Assembly: GCF_014174495.1 (NCBI RefSeq)
Contig: NZ_JACJHR010000006.1
Location: 124,001-188,000, forward strand
Direction of reading: 5' to 3'
Length of the DNA stretch: 64,000 nucleotides
From: Amycolatopsis echigonensis
GTDB taxonomy: Bacteria > Actinomycetota > Actinomycetes > Mycobacteriales > Pseudonocardiaceae
Shown here: positions 7,763 through 17,800 of the stretch, in pieces
Layout of the letters: each line of letters opens with the position of its first letter
Numbering within the stretch: the stretch's first letter is position 1
Program-made: the position numbers and the translations under genes
The notes under the pieces: model-generated
What the model saw: only the letters and a program-made list of their open reading frames with translations
Database searches by the model: none
Told to the model about the DNA's origin: nothing

Positions 7763-9777
7763 CCGCCGCCGCGACCGGGCTCGACCCGGTGGACGTCGAA
7801 ATTCTCGCCAAGGCACTGGACAACGTCGCCGCGGAAATGGGCGTGGTGATGATGCGCGCCTCCGGCAGCCCCGCGATCGCGGAGGCGGTGGACTTCTCCA
7901 CCTTCATCGCCGACGCCGAGGGCGACATCATCAGCTACGCCGGCTACATCACGATGTACCTGGGCGCGGCCCGCCAGGCGGTCCGGCACCTCCTCGCGAC
8001 GTATCCCCGCGAGCAGATCCGGCCGGGGGACATGTTCCTCTGCAACGACCCGTTCACCACCGGCAACGCGCACGCCGTCGACGTCGGCGTGGTGCGGCCG
8101 ATCTTCTTCGGCGAGCAACTGGTGGCGTGGTGCTGGGCCGAGGCGCACGTCAACGACTTCGGCGGTGCCGCTCCCGGCGGGATGGACCCGACGGCGACCG
8201 AGGTCTACGGCGAAGCGCTGCGGCTGCCCGGGGTGAAGATCGTCGACCGGGGGCGTCCGGTCGAGGACGTGTGGCGGATCATCGAGACCAACATCCGGGT
8301 GCCGGAGCTGGTGCTCAACGACATCCGGTGCTTCATCGCGGCCTGCCACCGCTGCGACGAACGGCTGCAGGCGCTCGTCGCGCAGTATGGCGTCGACACT
8401 TTCCGCCGGTATGTCGAGGCCGCCAAGGACTTGGCGGAGCAGGCGGTCCGGCGCAGGATCGCGGATCTGCCGAAGGGCACGTTCACCGCCGAGGAATTCG
8501 CCGAGCACAACGGGCACGCCGACGAGCTGTACCCGATCCGCTGCACGCTCACCGTCAGCGAGGACGCGCTGCGGTTCGACCTGACCGAGTCCGCGCCGCA
8601 GACCGACGGGTTCATCAACGTCAGCGCGGCGACCACGCTGGGTGCGGTTGTCTCCCCGCTGCTGATCACCCTGCTGCCGGACCTGCCGATCAACCAGGGC
8701 ACGCTGCGCCCGATCGAGGTGGTGACCCGGCCGGGCACGATCTGCGACGCGCGCCAGCCCGCGCCGATGGGGGCCGGGCACATCGAGACCGGATTCCGGA
8801 TCGGGAAGGTGGTCACGAGGCTGCTCGCCGATCTCCAGGCCGGCAGCGAGAACGCCTTCGTCCGCGACCACGTGACGGCGCCGTGGCAAGACTCGTGGAG
8901 CGCCAGTTTCTTCTACGCTCCCGACGAATCCGGCCGGCTCGTGCCGTTCCCGGACATGAACGGCGGCGGCAGCGGAGCGGGCGCGCAGGCGATCGCGGAC
9001 GGCATGGACGTCAGCGGCGTGCTCGCCCAGCCGCAGAACAGCATTCCGGACATCGAGATCAACGAACTCGCGTATCCGGTGCTGTACCTGTGGCGCAAGC
9101 TGAACCCGAACTCCGGCGGACCGGGCCGGACCCGGGGCGGCGCGGGCATCGACCTCGCGTTCACGCCGTGGTACACGCCGGGCGGCCAGGAGCACGTCAT
9201 GGCGGCCTGCTGGCAGGTTCCGCCGTCCGGGGTCTTCGGCGGCTACCCCGGTTCCACGAGCGGTTCGGCGCTGGTCTCCGGTGCGCAGGCGGACGAGGCG
9301 TTCGGCCGGGGCGAGGTGCCGCGTGGGGTCGAGGACCTCGCTGCCGCACCGAAACCGTTGCAGGGCAAGCAGTTCGGGCTTTCGGTCGGTGCGGGCGACG
9401 TCGTGGTGCTGCGGGTCGGCGGCGGTGGCGGGTACGGCGATCCGCTGGAACGAGGGCCGGAGCTGGTCGCGGCGGACGTGCGCGCGGGCGTCGTGACGGC
9501 CGACGCGGCGAGGGTTTCCTACGGCGTCGTGCTCGATGCGGCGGGCGACCCCGAGGTCGCCGAGACCAGCCGGGAAAGGGAGCGAATCCGCGCCGGCAGG
9601 CGGGAATGGCCCCGGGAAGACGGCTTGGCGGTGCGTCGAAGCCCGGCGCACGAACGGCTCGCCGAACGCGGCCAGTGGTGCCAGCCGAGGCCGGGGGTCG
9701 AACTCGTGGAGTTCGCCGACCCGGAGACCGGAACGCTGCTGCGCGCCGATGTGGTCGTGCACCCGGACGCCCGATGA
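7759..9777 (+). CDS. hyuB: Hydantoinase/oxoprolinase family protein, B subunit
   Basis: A 672-residue HyuB-type subunit. Typical motifs are DPVDVEILAKALDNVAAEMG at the start, GDMFLCNDPFTTGNAHAVD in the first third, the NINQGTLRPIEVV-like stretch, and a Gly-rich GGGGGYGDPLERGP near residue 560, as in the B chains of N-methylhydantoinase and acetophenone carboxylase. The last 80 residues form a family-typical tail that hydrolases often vary. ATG 7759 overlaps the hyuA stop (ATGA). It forms an ATP-dependent ring- or amide-opening (or carboxylating) complex with HyuA. Confidence 0.88.
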   Translation: MTAAATGLDPVDVEILAKALDNVAAEMGVVMMRASGSPAIAEAVDFSTFIADAEGDIISYAGYITMYLGAARQAVRHLLATYPREQIRPGDMFLCNDPFTTGNAHAVDVGVVRPIFFGEQLVAWCWAEAHVNDFGGAAPGGMDPTATEVYGEALRLPGVKIVDRGRPVEDVWRIIETNIRVPELVLNDIRCFIAACHRCDERLQALVAQYGVDTFRRYVEAAKDLAEQAVRRRIADLPKGTFTAEEFAEHNGHADELYPIRCTLTVSEDALRFDLTESAPQTDGFINVSAATTLGAVVSPLLITLLPDLPINQGTLRPIEVVTRPGTICDARQPAPMGAGHIETGFRIGKVVTRLLADLQAGSENAFVRDHVTAPWQDSWSASFFYAPDESGRLVPFPDMNGGGSGAGAQAIADGMDVSGVLAQPQNSIPDIEINELAYPVLYLWRKLNPNSGGPGRTRGGAGIDLAFTPWYTPGGQEHVMAACWQVPPSGVFGGYPGSTSGSALVSGAQADEAFGRGEVPRGVEDLAAAPKPLQGKQFGLSVGAGDVVVLRVGGGGGYGDPLERGPELVAADVRAGVVTADAARVSYGVVLDAAGDPEVAETSRERERIRAGRREWPREDGLAVRRSPAHERLAERGQWCQPRPGVELVEFADPETGTLLRADVVVHPDAR

Positions 9778-11369
9778 CGGGCCACAACGAAAGGCGGAAC
9801 GACGTGGTTGCCCCGGATACTTTCCCGGACGCGCTGGCGGCGCTGGCGAAGCTGTTTCCCGGCGAGGAGGCGGTGGTCGCGCCCGAGGGACGGCTGACCT
9901 TCGCCGAGTTCGCCCGGCGCTGCGACGACCTGGCGGGCGCGTTCCGCGCGGCGGGGCTGCGGCCGGGGGAGCGGGTGGGGATCCTGCTGCCGAACGGGCT
10001 GCGCTGGCTGGTCACGATGCTCGGCGCCCAGCGGGCCGGGCTGGTCGCGGTGCCGGTCAACACCTGGTACCGGTCTGCGGAGCTGGCGCATCTGGTCGGC
10101 ACCGCTGACTTGCGCCTGGTGGTTACCGAGAAGCAGGTGTTCGGCAAGGACATGCTCGCCGAACTCACCGCCGCCGGGCACGGCGAGGTCTTCGAGAGCG
10201 GAGCCCGCGCCGACGGATATCTGGGAGCGTTGTCCTGGCCGTCCGCCGAGCCGTTCCCGCCCGGGCTCGACCCCGCCCCGGCGCCGGAGCGCAGTGCGGG
10301 GCCGGACGACCTCGCGATGATCCTCTACACCAGCGGCAGCACGGCGTTGCCGAAGGCGGTGCCGCTGGAGCACGGCAAGCTGCTGCGCAACGGCTACGAG
10401 ATGGGCGAGCGGATGCACGTCGGGCCGGGCGACCGGCTGTGGTTCGCGATGCCGTTGTTCTTCGGTTACGGGGCCTGTAACGCGCTTCCGGTCGCGCTGA
10501 GCCACGGCTTGACCTTGTGCATCGAGGAGAAGGTCGACGGCGACGCGTCGCTGGCCTTCATCGAGCGCGAACGGTGCACTGTCTCTTATGGACTCGCGAC
10601 GGCGGTCCGTGCGCTGCTGGCCGCGCCGAGCTTCGGCAGCAGGGACATCTCGTCGCTGCGGACCGGGCCGGTCGGGTTCAACGCCGAGGACAAACGGCTG
10701 GCCATCGAAGGGCTCGGCATCACCGAGGCGTGCAGCGCCTACGGGCTGACCGAGTCGTACGGCTTCGTGACCATGACCGACGCGAGCGACCTGCCGGAAG
10801 TCAAGCTGCACACCCAAGGCAGGCGGCTGCCGACCCAGGAGATCCGCATCGTGGACAGGTCCGGTGCGGAGTGCCCGCCCGGCGCCACCGGCGAGATCGA
10901 GATCCGGGGCTGCGTGATCGACGGCTACCTCAGCGGGTCCGATGTCAGCGGCGGCACGCATTCCCCCGACGGCTGGTTCCGCACCGGCGACCTCGGTTCG
11001 GTCGACGCGGACGGGCGGCTGTCGTTCGGCGGCCGGTGGAAGGAAATGCTCAAGATCAAGGGGATCAACGTCGCGCCGGTGGAGATCGAGGGCATCCTCG
11101 GCGAGCACGCCGAGGTCGACCAGGCGTACGTCTTCGGACTGTCCACTCCGGACGGCGACCAGGAGATGGCCTGCGTCGTCGTCGCGGACGAGCGCAGCGG
11201 TGCCGACGGAACCGAACTGGCGGACCGGCTGCGGGAATACGTCCGGTCCCGGGCCGCGAGCTACAAGGTGCCCGCCCGGGTCGTGGTGCTGGATTCGGCC
11301 GCGGTGCCGCAGACCCACACCGGGAAGGTCAGCAAGCTCAAACTGCGCGAGATGCTGGAGGCGGGATGA
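9774..11369 (+). CDS. Acyl-CoA synthetase (AMP-forming ligase)
   Basis: A 531-residue ANL-superfamily adenylate-forming enzyme that activates a carboxylic acid to its CoA thioester. The P-loop-like ILYTSGSTALPKAV, the YGLTES motif, the GWFRTGDLG hinge with GRWKEMLKIKGINVAP, and the C-terminal catalytic Lys in TGKVSKLKL are all present. ATG 9774 overlaps the hyuB stop; GTG 9804, preceded by AAAGGCGG, is an attractive alternative that would remove ten residues. Following the hydantoinase genes, it probably activates the acid released by ring opening. The specific acid is unknown. Confidence 0.87.
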   Translation: MTGHNERRNDVVAPDTFPDALAALAKLFPGEEAVVAPEGRLTFAEFARRCDDLAGAFRAAGLRPGERVGILLPNGLRWLVTMLGAQRAGLVAVPVNTWYRSAELAHLVGTADLRLVVTEKQVFGKDMLAELTAAGHGEVFESGARADGYLGALSWPSAEPFPPGLDPAPAPERSAGPDDLAMILYTSGSTALPKAVPLEHGKLLRNGYEMGERMHVGPGDRLWFAMPLFFGYGACNALPVALSHGLTLCIEEKVDGDASLAFIERERCTVSYGLATAVRALLAAPSFGSRDISSLRTGPVGFNAEDKRLAIEGLGITEACSAYGLTESYGFVTMTDASDLPEVKLHTQGRRLPTQEIRIVDRSGAECPPGATGEIEIRGCVIDGYLSGSDVSGGTHSPDGWFRTGDLGSVDADGRLSFGGRWKEMLKIKGINVAPVEIEGILGEHAEVDQAYVFGLSTPDGDQEMACVVVADERSGADGTELADRLREYVRSRAASYKVPARVVVLDSAAVPQTHTGKVSKLKLREMLEAG

Positions 11370-12322
11370 CCGGGCGGCGCACCCCGGCGTTCGCGGACCT
11401 GCCGACGCTGCCGGACCGGGACGAGCACCACGCGTGGGACGTGTGGGGGCGCGCGGACGAAATCGGCACGCTCAACCTGATCGGACCGCAGCAGCGGCTC
11501 GCCGCGGCGAAGACGGTGCGCAGCGGGCAGATGATCCCGCTGACGCTGCCGCTGAATGAGCCTGATCCTGGCCTGTTCGACGAGCGCGATGTCTTCCAGC
11601 ACGTCGTGGAGGACACCGCGGCCGGGCACGACGACCGGCTGGACGGGTTCTATCTGCAGGGTTCCTCGCAGTGGGACGGGCTGCGGCACATCAAAGCCGG
11701 ACGACACGGCTACTGGGGCGGCCGCAGCGAAGCCGACTTGGCGGACAGCGAAGTTCTGGGCGTCGACCGGTGGGCCGAGCACGGCTTCGGCGGGCGGGGC
11801 GTGCTGGTCGACGTCGCCGGGCACCTGGCGGCGCAAGGCACGCCGCTCGCGCCGGACGAGCCAGTGGAGATCACCGCCGCGCTGCTCGACGAAGTCGCCG
11901 ACGCGCAGGGAACCGTCTTCGCGTCCGGGGACATTCTCGTGGTCCGCACCGGATGGACGGAATGGTACCGGCAGCTGCCAGCGCGGGACCGGGCCGCGCT
12001 GCGCGGAACGATCGGCACCGGTTTCGCTTGCCCCGGGCTGGAGTCGGCGAAGGACATGGCCGGCTATCTCTGGGACCGGGAATTCGCCGCGGTCGCGATG
12101 GACAACGTCGGCGTCGAGGTCTTCCCGGTGAACCGCGCCAAGGGCTTCCTGCACCGCCGGCTGATCGCGTTGCAGGGCATGCCGCTGGGCGAGCTGTGGC
12201 TGCTGGACCGGCTCGCGCGGGCGTGCGCGGAGCGGGGGAGCTACGAGTTCCTCCTCGTCTCCGGGGTGCTGCCGCTGCCGCGCGGGGTCGGCAGCCCCGC
12301 CAACGCGCACGCGATTCTCTGA
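11366..12322 (+). CDS. Cyclase-family (kynurenine formamidase-like) hydrolase
   Basis: A 318-residue member of the cyclase family, which includes arylformamidase and isatin hydrolase. The N-terminal WGRADEIGTLNLIGP, the central GRGVLVDVAGH and RTGWTEWY blocks, and the late VAMDNVGVEVFPV are typical of the longer subfamily. The usual metal motif HxGTHxDxPxH is replaced here by SSQWDGLRH, which keeps the Asp and last His but has Ser-Gln in place of the first metal ligands, as in a recognised QWDG-type branch. It probably hydrolyses an amide or lactone. ATG 11366 overlaps the previous stop. Confidence 0.82.
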   Translation: MTGRRTPAFADLPTLPDRDEHHAWDVWGRADEIGTLNLIGPQQRLAAAKTVRSGQMIPLTLPLNEPDPGLFDERDVFQHVVEDTAAGHDDRLDGFYLQGSSQWDGLRHIKAGRHGYWGGRSEADLADSEVLGVDRWAEHGFGGRGVLVDVAGHLAAQGTPLAPDEPVEITAALLDEVADAQGTVFASGDILVVRTGWTEWYRQLPARDRAALRGTIGTGFACPGLESAKDMAGYLWDREFAAVAMDNVGVEVFPVNRAKGFLHRRLIALQGMPLGELWLLDRLARACAERGSYEFLLVSGVLPLPRGVGSPANAHAIL

Positions 12323-12343
12323 CGCTTCGAGAAAGGAACGATC

Positions 12344-13516
12344 ATGCCGCTAGGACCGGTACGCCAGGTGGCGATAGTCGGGATCGGCATCACCGAGCTG
12401 TCCCGGAAATCCGCGCGCAGCGGTCTCGACCTGGCCGCCGAGGCGCTTCAGCTGGGGCTGGACGACGCCGGACTCGGTGCCGGGGACGTGGACGGGCTGT
12501 TCACCAACGTCGGCTATCCGCTGTCGATCGACTACGACCGGGTGGCGGAGGCGTTCGGCCTGCGGATCCGCGCCGCCGTGCAGACCTGGAGCCACGGCCG
12601 TTTCGTCGGTCCCGCGCTGCAAGCCGCCGCACAGGCCGTGGCGCTCGGCACCACGGAGGTGGCCGCTTGCCTGGCCGGGGTGTCTTTCTCCGGGCTGGGC
12701 ATGGTTGGCGGCGCGGGCGACGCGGAAGGCCTGCGCCAAGGCGGCGGCTCGCACGGGGAACTGCCGCATTACGGGATGACCGCTCCCGGTGCGGGCGCGG
12801 CGATGGCGTTCCGCCGGTACTGCGAGCGGTACGGCGTCGACCCCGCGCTGATCTCCGCGGTGCCGATGGCCATGCGCCGCCACGCCCGGCTCAACCCCAA
12901 CGCGCAGATGACCAAACCGCTGGAGCAAGCGGATTACGACGCGCAGCCCTACATCGTGGAGCCCTTGCGCCGTCCGGACTTCGCGCTGCTCAGCGATGGC
13001 GGCACCTGCCTGCTGGTGACCACAGTGGAGCGAGCGCGCGATCTGCGGCAGCCCGCGGTGATCGTCTCCGGAATGCAGGGCCTGCGCGCCGGCCGGGACG
13101 AGTTCATCTTCGCGCCGCCCGGGCTGGGCGTGTTCACGCAGGGCGACGAGCGCCGAGTCGAGGACCATCCGGTCTACGCGATGGCGGGCCTCTCCGGGCC
13201 GGGCGATGTGGATTCACTGCAGCTCTACGACGCTTTCTCGCCCAACGTGGTGTTCGTGCTGGAGCGGTTCGGCTTCGCCGGCGAGGGCCAAGCGCTCGAA
13301 TGGCTGCAGGACGGCCGCATCGAACTCGGCGGCGAGCTGCCGGTCAACACCGCGGGCGGCCTGCTGTCCGAAGCGCACCTCTGCGGCTGGGGGCATATGG
13401 CCGAGGCGGTCCGTCAGATCCGCGGCCAGGCCGGGGACCGCCAGGTGGCCGGATGCGAGGTCGTCCAGTGGGCGACGCCGTTCGGCGATTCGACTGTTTT
13501 CACGAAGGACCGGTGA
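12344..13516 (+). CDS. Thiolase-like (lipid-transfer/SCP2 type) protein
   Basis: A 390-residue protein with the fold signature of the nonspecific-lipid-transfer thiolases: VAIVGIGITELSRKS at the start, LDLAAEALQLGLDDAGL, and the late SLQLYDAFSPNVVFVLE and NTAGGLLSEAHLCGWGH blocks. The position where true thiolases carry the nucleophilic Cys reads TWSHGRFVGPALQAA, with no Cys, as in Ltp2-like aldolases. Such proteins pair with a DUF35 partner, which is encoded directly downstream and overlapping. A retro-aldol cleavage of a beta-hydroxyacyl-CoA is therefore a good guess; it is inferred, not shown. Confidence 0.83.
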   Translation: MPLGPVRQVAIVGIGITELSRKSARSGLDLAAEALQLGLDDAGLGAGDVDGLFTNVGYPLSIDYDRVAEAFGLRIRAAVQTWSHGRFVGPALQAAAQAVALGTTEVAACLAGVSFSGLGMVGGAGDAEGLRQGGGSHGELPHYGMTAPGAGAAMAFRRYCERYGVDPALISAVPMAMRRHARLNPNAQMTKPLEQADYDAQPYIVEPLRRPDFALLSDGGTCLLVTTVERARDLRQPAVIVSGMQGLRAGRDEFIFAPPGLGVFTQGDERRVEDHPVYAMAGLSGPGDVDSLQLYDAFSPNVVFVLERFGFAGEGQALEWLQDGRIELGGELPVNTAGGLLSEAHLCGWGHMAEAVRQIRGQAGDRQVAGCEVVQWATPFGDSTVFTKDR

Positions 13517-13923
13517 CCACGATGACCACTGCGCGACCTCTCCCGCTTCGCTACCCCGAGGACGCCGAACACCTCGACGGCGCGGCTCGCGGCGAACTGC
13601 GCGTCCCGGTGTGCGGCTCGTGCGGCGAGGCGTTCTGGCCGCCGTCCCCGGTGTGCCCGCGCGATTTCCGCCGCGACGTCGGGTGGGCGACCGACGCCGG
13701 GACCGGCCGGGTGCACAGCTGGGTCCGGTTCCACAAGCGCTACTTCGAGGGTGACGGCGTGCCGTACGTCGTGGTGCAGGTCCGGCTCGACAGCGGCCCG
13801 AACCTGACCACGACGTGGACCGGCCCGGACGACCCTGTGCTCGGCGAACCGGTGACGGTCTCGTTCCGCGAGGTCGGCGACGGGGTGTGGCTGCCGGAAT
13901 TCGGGCCGGGGGAGCAGGCGTGA
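13513..13923 (+). CDS. DUF35 OB-fold zinc-ribbon protein, thiolase partner
   Basis: A 136-residue protein with the rubredoxin-like zinc ribbon VCGSCGEAFWPPSPVCP (two Cys pairs) near residues 30-47 followed by an OB fold (GRVHSWVRFHKRYF, VPYVVVQVRLDSGP). This is the DUF35 family that binds and supports thiolase-like enzymes. GTG 13513 overlaps the thiolase stop; ATG 13522, three codons later and further from the AAGGA site, is an alternative. The adjacency to the Cys-lacking thiolase parallels the Ltp2-ChsH2 aldolase of sterol side-chain breakdown. Confidence 0.85.
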   Translation: MTTMTTARPLPLRYPEDAEHLDGAARGELRVPVCGSCGEAFWPPSPVCPRDFRRDVGWATDAGTGRVHSWVRFHKRYFEGDGVPYVVVQVRLDSGPNLTTTWTGPDDPVLGEPVTVSFREVGDGVWLPEFGPGEQA

Positions 13924-14828
13924 AGCCGTCTCGTGGACTGGCGGCCCGGATCGGACCGGCCGGCGTGTGGCTGTCCGTTCTGGCGGAGGTTCCCGCCGCC
14001 GAGGCCGCGAAGGCCGCCCGGGTGGTCGAAGACCTCGGCTACGGTGCGCTGTGGATTGGCGAATCCCCGGCGCACAAGGAAATCTTCACCAACGCCGCGT
14101 TGCTGCTGTCGGCGACCACGCGGCTGACCGTAGCCACCGGAGTCGCCGCCATCTGGGCTCGCGACGCGGTCGCCGCCGAAGGCGCGGCCCAGACGCTCGG
14201 CGAGGCTTTCCCCAGACGGTTCGTGCTCGGCCTCGGCGCCAGCCACGCGGAGGCCGGCCGCGGGAATGGCCATGACCGGCCGCTGACGGCGTTGCGCGAA
14301 TACCTCGACGTGCTGGACAGCGATCGCTACCGGGGGCCGCGGCCGGACCGTGCGGTGCCTCGGGTGCTGGCGGCGTTGCGGCCCCGGATGCAGGAACTGG
14401 CCCGCGACCGGGCCGCCGGGATGCACTCGTTCTTCGTGCCGCCCGCGCATACCGCGGCCGCCCGGGAACGTCTCGGTCCGGAGCCGTTGCTCGTTCCGGA
14501 ACAGGCAGTGGTCGTCGATGCGGACGCGGCACGGGCGCGCGAGGTGGCGCGGGAGCACGTCGCGACCCGGCTTGTGCTGCGGAATTACGTGAACCACTTG
14601 CGTGCCTTGGGTTTCGGGGACGAAGACTTCGCCGACGGCGGGAGCGACCGGCTGGTGGACGAGTTGGTCGTGTGCGGCGCTGCGGACCAGGTGGCGGCGC
14701 GGGTTCGCGAGCATCTCGCCGCGGGGGCTGATCACGTGGCGATCCATCCGTTGACCCGCGCGCCAGGCGTCGAGCCAGTGCTGGACCAGCTTCGGGCACT
14801 GGCGGCAGAGGGAGGAATCCGATCGTGA
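13920..14828 (+). CDS. LLM-class F420-type oxidoreductase
   Basis: A 302-residue luciferase-like protein. The beta-alpha barrel start WLSVLAEVPAAEAAKAARVVEDLGYGALWIGE, the TTRLTVATGVAAIWARD strand and the RFVLGLGASHA block resemble the actinobacterial F420-dependent subfamily annotated TIGR03620. Such enzymes reduce or oxidise using coenzyme F420 or FMNH2. GTG 13920 overlaps the DUF35 stop. A second, unrelated-in-detail LLM protein is encoded at 24956. The redox step it performs is unknown. Confidence 0.83.
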   Translation: MKPSRGLAARIGPAGVWLSVLAEVPAAEAAKAARVVEDLGYGALWIGESPAHKEIFTNAALLLSATTRLTVATGVAAIWARDAVAAEGAAQTLGEAFPRRFVLGLGASHAEAGRGNGHDRPLTALREYLDVLDSDRYRGPRPDRAVPRVLAALRPRMQELARDRAAGMHSFFVPPAHTAAARERLGPEPLLVPEQAVVVDADAARAREVAREHVATRLVLRNYVNHLRALGFGDEDFADGGSDRLVDELVVCGAADQVAARVREHLAAGADHVAIHPLTRAPGVEPVLDQLRALAAEGGIRS

Positions 14829-17800
14829 CTGATCGATATCGCGCGGCCGAAGGGCAGTTCCAGCTGACCGGCGTCCAGGCGCTGGCTCGGCTGCCCTTCG
14901 AGGTCCGCCGCGCCGACCAGCGGGCAGGGCTGCGGACGGCGGCGTTCGTGTCCGGCTACGAGGGCTCGCCGCTCGGCGGATACGACCTCGAACTGGGCAA
15001 ACAGGCGAAGCTGCTGGCCGAGCACGACATCGTGTTCAAGCCGGGCGTCAACGAGGAACTGGCCGCCACCGCGGTGCAGGGCGCGCAGCTGGCGGCCAAG
15101 TCGGAGAACCGGCGCGTCGACGGCGTCACCGGCTATTGGTACGGAAAGTCGCCTGGCCTGGACCGCGCCTCGGATGCCCTGCGGCACAACAACCTCATGG
15201 GCACTCATCGCCTCGGCGGCGCGCTGGCGCTGGTCGGCGACGACCCGGGCGCGAAGTCCTCGACGGTGCCCGGCAGTTCCGAACTGCTGCTGGCCGACCT
15301 GGGCCTGCCGACGCTGTACCCGGCGGATCCGCAGGAGGTGCTCGACCTCGGGCAGCACGCGGTCGCGCTGTCGCGGGCCTGCGGGCTCTGGGTCGGGTTC
15401 AAGATCGCCACCAACGTCGCAGACGGAACCGGCGCCGTGCGCGTCGACCCCGGCCGGTTCCGGTCCGTGGCACCGGGTCCGGTGGTCGACGGGCGGCCGT
15501 TCGTCCACGAGATGACCGCCCGGATGCTGCAACCGGACCTCGGCAGGCTGGAGCGCAGCCGGGACGGCGCGCGGCTCGAACTCGCCCGTCGCTACGCCGC
15601 GGTCAACGGGCTGAACACGATCGTCGGCGCTCGCGACGCCCGGGTCGGGATCGTCGCCGCGGGCAAGACCTATCACGATCTCCGTCAGGCGCTGGAGATC
15701 CTGGGCCTGGACGAGTCCGAATTGGAGCGGCGCGGAGTCCGGCTGCTGCGGCTCGCGATGGTGCACCCGCTCGACCCCGAAATCGTCACCCGGTTCGCGG
15801 CGGGACTGCGCGAAATCGTGGTCGTGGAAGAGAAACGTTCCTTCATCGAGACCGCGATCAAAGACCTGCTCTACGGCCGCGCCGACGCTCCGGCGGTCAC
15901 CGGCAAACGCGGCCCCGACGGCACGGCGCTGGTCCCGGCCGACGGGGAACTGGATCCGGACCGCATCGCCGCGGCGCTCGCGCTCCGGTTGCGTGCGCAC
16001 GGCGGATTCCCGTCCGTGGAATCCTGGCGGGCCCCGCGACGCACGATCGCGCTTCCGCTCGCCGCGCGCACGCCGTACTTCTGCTCGGGCTGCCCGCACA
16101 ACTCGTCCACGAAGACGCCGGAGGGTTCGCTGGTCGGTGCCGGGATCGGGTGCCACAGCCTGGTCCTGATGACCGGGCGCGAGGACTACGGCGACATCAC
16201 CGGACTGACCCAGATGGGCGGCGAGGGCACGCAATGGATCGGCATGTCGCCGTTCGTGCGCGACGACCACCTGGTGCAGAACCTCGGCGACGGCACCTTC
16301 CACCATTCCGGCAGCCTCGCGGTGCGCGCGGCCGTCGCGTCCGGGGTCAACATCACCTACAAACTGCTGTACAACTCGGCCGTCGCGATGACCGGCGGGC
16401 AGCAGCCGACCGGGGGCATGACCGTTCCCCAGGTGATCGCGGCGATGCGGGCCGAGGGCGTGCACCGGATCATCGTCACCACCGAGGAACCGGCGCGGTA
16501 CCGGCGGGTGCGGCTGGGCCGCGGCGTGCGGGTCTGGCACCGGAACCGGCTGGCTGAAGCGCAGGAGACGCTCGCTCGCGTCCCGGGCGTGACGATGCTG
16601 ATCCACGACCAGGAATGCGCGACCGAACTGCGCCGCAAACGCAAGCGCGGGCTCGCCCCGGAACCGCCGCAGCACGCGGTGATCAACGAACGCGTCTGCG
16701 AGGGCTGCGGCGACTGCGGGGAGAAGTCGAACTGCCTTTCGGTGCAGCCGGTCGACACCGAGTTCGGCCGCAAGACGCGGATCGACCAGTCGTCGTGCAA
16801 CAAGGATTTCTCGTGCCTGGACGGGGATTGCCCGTCGTTCCTCACCGTCCTTCCCGGCAAGAGCGCGGGGAAACGGCCACTTGCCGAACCGTTGGCGGCA
16901 CCGCTTCCGGAGCCGAAGCGCACGGTCTCGGCTGAGCGCTTCACGGTGCGGGTGACCGGGGTCGGCGGCTCAGGCGTGGTCACGCTGTCGCAGATCCTCG
17001 CGACCGCGGCGAGCATCGCCGGGCTGCCGGTGCGGTCGCTGGACCAGACCGGGCTCGCGCAGAAGGGCGGTGCGGTCGTCTCCGACGTCAAGATCGGCGC
17101 GGCGCACGCGAACAAAGCGAGCGACGGCGAGTGCGACCTCTACCTCGGCGCCGACGTGCTCGTCGCCGCCGACCCGCGCTACCTCGCCGTCGCCGATCCG
17201 GGCCGGACCACCGCGGTGGTCTCGACGTCGAAGGTCCCGACCGGGGCGATGGTCGCCGACACCAGCGTCACGTTCCCGGAGGAAACGGCGTTGCTCGACC
17301 GGCTCCGCGAAGCGACCGGAACCGTGACCGCGCTGGACGCCCGGGAAATGGCCGAGGTGTTGTTCGGCCAGGACCAGTACGCCAACCTCCTGCTGACCGG
17401 GGTGGCCTACCAGCGCGGTGCGCTGCCGATTCCGGCCGAGGCGATCGAAGAAGCCGTCTCCCGCAACGGGGTTCGGGTCGAGACCAACGTGCAGGCGTTC
17501 CGCCGCGGTCGGCAGTGGGTCGCGGACCCGGGGGCGCTGGCGGCCGTGCTCGCGAGCTTGCGCGGAGAACCCGAACCGGAGCCCGCACTGACCCCGGAAG
17601 CCCGCGAACTCCTGTCCACTGTCGGCGAGAGCGCAGAACTGGCGCGGTTGCTGCGGGTCCGGGTGCCGGATCTGATTGCGTACCAGAACGTCGCTTACGC
17701 GCGGCGTTATGTGGAGCAGGTCGAACGGGTGCGCCGTGCCGAGTCCAGCGCGGTCCCGGGTTCGACGGCGCTGACCGAGGCGGTAGCGCGAAATCTGTAC

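Noticed and set aside
8127..9773. A long in-frame extension upstream of the acyl-CoA synthetase
   Set aside because: It is a shadow of hyuB with Arg/Gly/Ala-rich content; the family start is near 9774.
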